Positions 62,083-64,000 of a stretch of DNA of 64,000 bases are shown piece after piece. The stretch spans positions 1 through 64,000 of the forward strand of contig DASUUK010000035.1 of NCBI GenBank assembly GCA_036374135.1, read 5' to 3'. Below the pieces are notes generated by a model, which was not told the origin of the DNA, did not search any database, and saw only the letters and a list, made by a program, of their open reading frames with translations. The DNA comes from Euzebyales bacterium. Its GTDB lineage: Bacteria > Actinomycetota > Nitriliruptoria > Euzebyales > JAHELV01. Numbering within the stretch: position 1 is the first letter of the stretch; every line of letters begins with the position of its first letter. Position numbers and translations under genes: made by a program.

Positions 62083-64000
62083 CTAGTCGTCCTCCAACTC
62101 GTCACCTTCACGCACCGGTGCGATCGACACGACGGTGGCGCCTTCGGTCGGGGTCATCACACGCACGCCCTGGGTCGAGCGCCCGGTCGGCCGGATGTCC
62201 TTGACGTCCATCCTGATGATGGTACCGATGTCTGTGATGATGAAGATCTCCTGCTCGTAGGCTGCGACCAACGCACCGACCAGCGCACCACGCTCGTCGG
62301 TCAGCCTGGCGGTCCGCACCCCTTTGCCGCCGCGTCGCTGCCTGGGATACCGCTCCAGCGGTGTCCGCTTACCGTAGCCTTCTTCGGTCACGACCAACAG
62401 TTGGCCGTCAGTCACAGCCGGCGTCATCGACAGCACCGCGTCGGCCTCGCCGAGCTGCATGCCGATCACACCGGTCGTGTCGCGGCCCATGGCGCGGGCG
62501 TCCGTCTCGTGGAAGCGAATGGCCATGCCCTTGCGCGACACGAGGAAGATGTCGTCGTTGCCGCTGGTCACCGACACGCCGACCAGCCGGTCGTCATCAC
62601 GGAGGTTGATCGCGATCAGCACCTGGCGCGGCGAGTCGTACTCGTCGAGCACGGTCCGCTTGATCATCCCCTGCTCGGTCGCGAAGGTCAGGTAGTGCCC
62701 TCCGTTGCCCTCGAAGTCGCGCAGCGCGAGCACGGCGGCGATCCGCTCGTCCGACTCGAGCGCCAGGCCCTCGACGCTGGTGACATAGGTCCCCCGCGCC
62801 GTCCGCGACTTCTCCGGGATGCTCCACGCCCGGACCCGGTAGACACGTCCGAGGTTGGTGAAGAACAGCAACCAGTGGTGCGTCGTCGTCACGAACAGGT
62901 CGCGGACGATGTCGTCCTCCCTGAGGCCGGCACCCGCGACCCCTTTCCCACCGCGACGCTGCGTGCGGTACTCGCTCACCTTGGTGCGCTTGACGTAGCC
63001 GGCGCGCGTGACCGTCACGACGACGTCCTCGAGCGGGATCAGGTCCGCCATGTCGAGGTCGCCGTCTCCCGGCAGGATGCGCGTGCGGCGGGCGTCGCCG
63101 AAGCGATCGCGGATCTCCGTCAACTCGTCGACGATGATCCCGCGGATCCGCTCGGGCCGGGCGAGAATGTCGCGCAGGTCCGCGATGCGCTCGGTCAGCT
63201 CGGCGTACTCGTCGAGGATGCGCTGGCGCTCCAGAGCCGCCAGCCGCCGCAGCTGCATGTCCAGGATCGCGCGTGCCTGGATCTCCGAGAGCTCGAACCG
63301 CTGCTGCAGTTCGGTGAGCGCCACGTCCGCCGATGCGGCGTTGCGGATCAGGTTGATGACCTCGTCGAGATGGTCCAGCGCGACGATCAGACCCTCGAGG
63401 ACGTGCGCCCGCTCCTCGGCCTTGCGCAGGCGGTACTGGGTCCGTCGGGTGATGATCGTGATCTGGTGATCGATGTAGATGCGGATGGTGTCGAGCAGGC
63501 CCAGCGTCCGCGGGACGCCGTCCACCAGCGCGAGGTTGATGACCCCGAACGTCTCCTGCAGCTGGGTCATCTTGTAGAGCTGGTTGAGCACGACCTGAGC
63601 GTTGGCCCCCCGCTGGAGCTCGACGACGAGGCGGATGCCCTCCCGGTTCGACTCGTCGCGCACGTTGCGGATGCCGGCGACCCGTCGTTCGTTGACCAGC
63701 TCGGCGATCTTCATCGCCAGATTGGCCTTGTTCACCTGGTAGGGAAACTCGCTGATGACGATGCGCTCGCCGTCACGGGACTCCTCGATCTCGCTGACCG
63801 CCCGCATGCGGATCGACCCGCGCCCGGTCTCGTACGCCTCTCGGATGGCGGCGGTGCCCATGATCTGCGCGCCGGTAGGAAAGTCCGGCCCGGGGCAGAT
63901 CCGCTGGATGTCGTCGAGCGTGATGTCGGGGTCGTCGATCGTGGCGATGATCGCGTTGGTCATCTCGACCAGGTTGTGCGGCGGCACGTTGGTCGACATG
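62083..64000 (-). CDS. gyrA: DNA gyrase subunit A, partial
   Basis: The C-terminal 638 residues of GyrA; the start and the catalytic Tyr lie beyond the right edge. The visible part covers the end of the winged-helix/tower region (PHNLVEMTNAIIATIDDPDI), the coiled-coil and the C-terminal DNA-wrapping beta-pinwheel. The GyrA box appears as QRRGGKG in blade 1 (EYRTQRRGGKGVAGAG) and again exactly as QRRGGKG later (YPRQRRGGKGVRTARL), a twin-box layout described for mycobacteria. It introduces negative supercoils with GyrB. The TAG stop lies three bases before the DUF3566 gene. Confidence 0.97.
   Translation of the reverse strand, partial: MSTNVPPHNLVEMTNAIIATIDDPDITLDDIQRICPGPDFPTGAQIMGTAAIREAYETGRGSIRMRAVSEIEESRDGERIVISEFPYQVNKANLAMKIAELVNERRVAGIRNVRDESNREGIRLVVELQRGANAQVVLNQLYKMTQLQETFGVINLALVDGVPRTLGLLDTIRIYIDHQITIITRRTQYRLRKAEERAHVLEGLIVALDHLDEVINLIRNAASADVALTELQQRFELSEIQARAILDMQLRRLAALERQRILDEYAELTERIADLRDILARPERIRGIIVDELTEIRDRFGDARRTRILPGDGDLDMADLIPLEDVVVTVTRAGYVKRTKVSEYRTQRRGGKGVAGAGLREDDIVRDLFVTTTHHWLLFFTNLGRVYRVRAWSIPEKSRTARGTYVTSVEGLALESDERIAAVLALRDFEGNGGHYLTFATEQGMIKRTVLDEYDSPRQVLIAINLRDDDRLVGVSVTSGNDDIFLVSRKGMAIRFHETDARAMGRDTTGVIGMQLGEADAVLSMTPAVTDGQLLVVTEEGYGKRTPLERYPRQRRGGKGVRTARLTDERGALVGALVAAYEQEIFIITDIGTIIRMDVKDIRPTGRSTQGVRVMTPTEGATVVSIAPVREGDELEDD

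Overview
The window is 64 kb of high-GC DNA from an actinobacterium. The right third (about 45.9-64 kb) keeps the origin-proximal gene order known from Mycobacterium and relatives: gyrA, a DUF3566 protein, tRNA-Ile, tRNA-Ala, crgA, a sortase, trpG, pknB, pbpA, rodA/ftsW, pstP, fhaB, fhaA and tRNA-Leu. F420/deazaflavin-type PPOX proteins, DUF4191, DUF4446, a DLW-39-like peptide and short leaderless-type promoters agree with this. It is not a mycobacterium: it has one kinase in the cluster, a eukaryote-type UDP-glucose pyrophosphorylase and unusual neighbours. A deep-branching actinobacterial class such as Nitriliruptoria is my guess; it cannot be settled from the sequence.

Left to right: 0-3.7 kb is a leftward, translationally coupled operon (amidohydrolase, DUF59 protein, a catalytically dead tyrosine-recombinase-like protein, zinc alcohol dehydrogenase, SnoaL-like protein). 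It resembles the accessory genes of propane/phenol-type di-iron monooxygenase clusters, but no monooxygenase is in view. 4.1-7.7 kb holds a decayed beta-propeller gene, an AdhP-type dehydrogenase, a PPOX protein and an arsR-SRPBCC pair with a leaderless-looking promoter. 8-17.4 kb is a catabolic island: thiolase, fused enoyl-CoA hydratase/3-hydroxyacyl-CoA dehydrogenase, a LigAB-type extradiol dioxygenase, a citryl-CoA-lyase-like protein, a class III CoA-transferase, an IclR regulator and a metal-dependent amidohydrolase. The last group shares an identical 18-bp palindromic site in both relevant intergenic regions.

17.4-33.4 kb is accessory: DoxX, dienelactone hydrolase, a GNAT-SnoaL fusion, a GbsR/MarR-controlled ABC exporter, a thiol-dependent quinone reductase (ECM4 type), formaldehyde dehydrogenase, a tandem pair of arylsulfotransferase-like proteins next to an HTTM-like membrane protein, and a deleted, frameshifted S9 peptidase. 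33.4-45.9 kb is mostly housekeeping: cobT, UDP-glucose synthesis with glucokinase, a five-gene overlapping operon (DUF4446, pheA, mscS-like, YibE/F, serS) and polyphosphate kinase.

45.9-64 kb is the envelope growth and signalling cluster: FHA proteins, phosphatase PstP, the SEDS glycosyltransferase with its partner PBP, and the PASTA kinase form one operon. An atypical feature is a cluster of DnaA-box-like 9-mers between crgA and a zinc-ribbon membrane protein. Several genes across the window are broken (lactonase-like, S9 peptidase, amidohydrolase at 59.3 kb, possible EACC1-like fragment).
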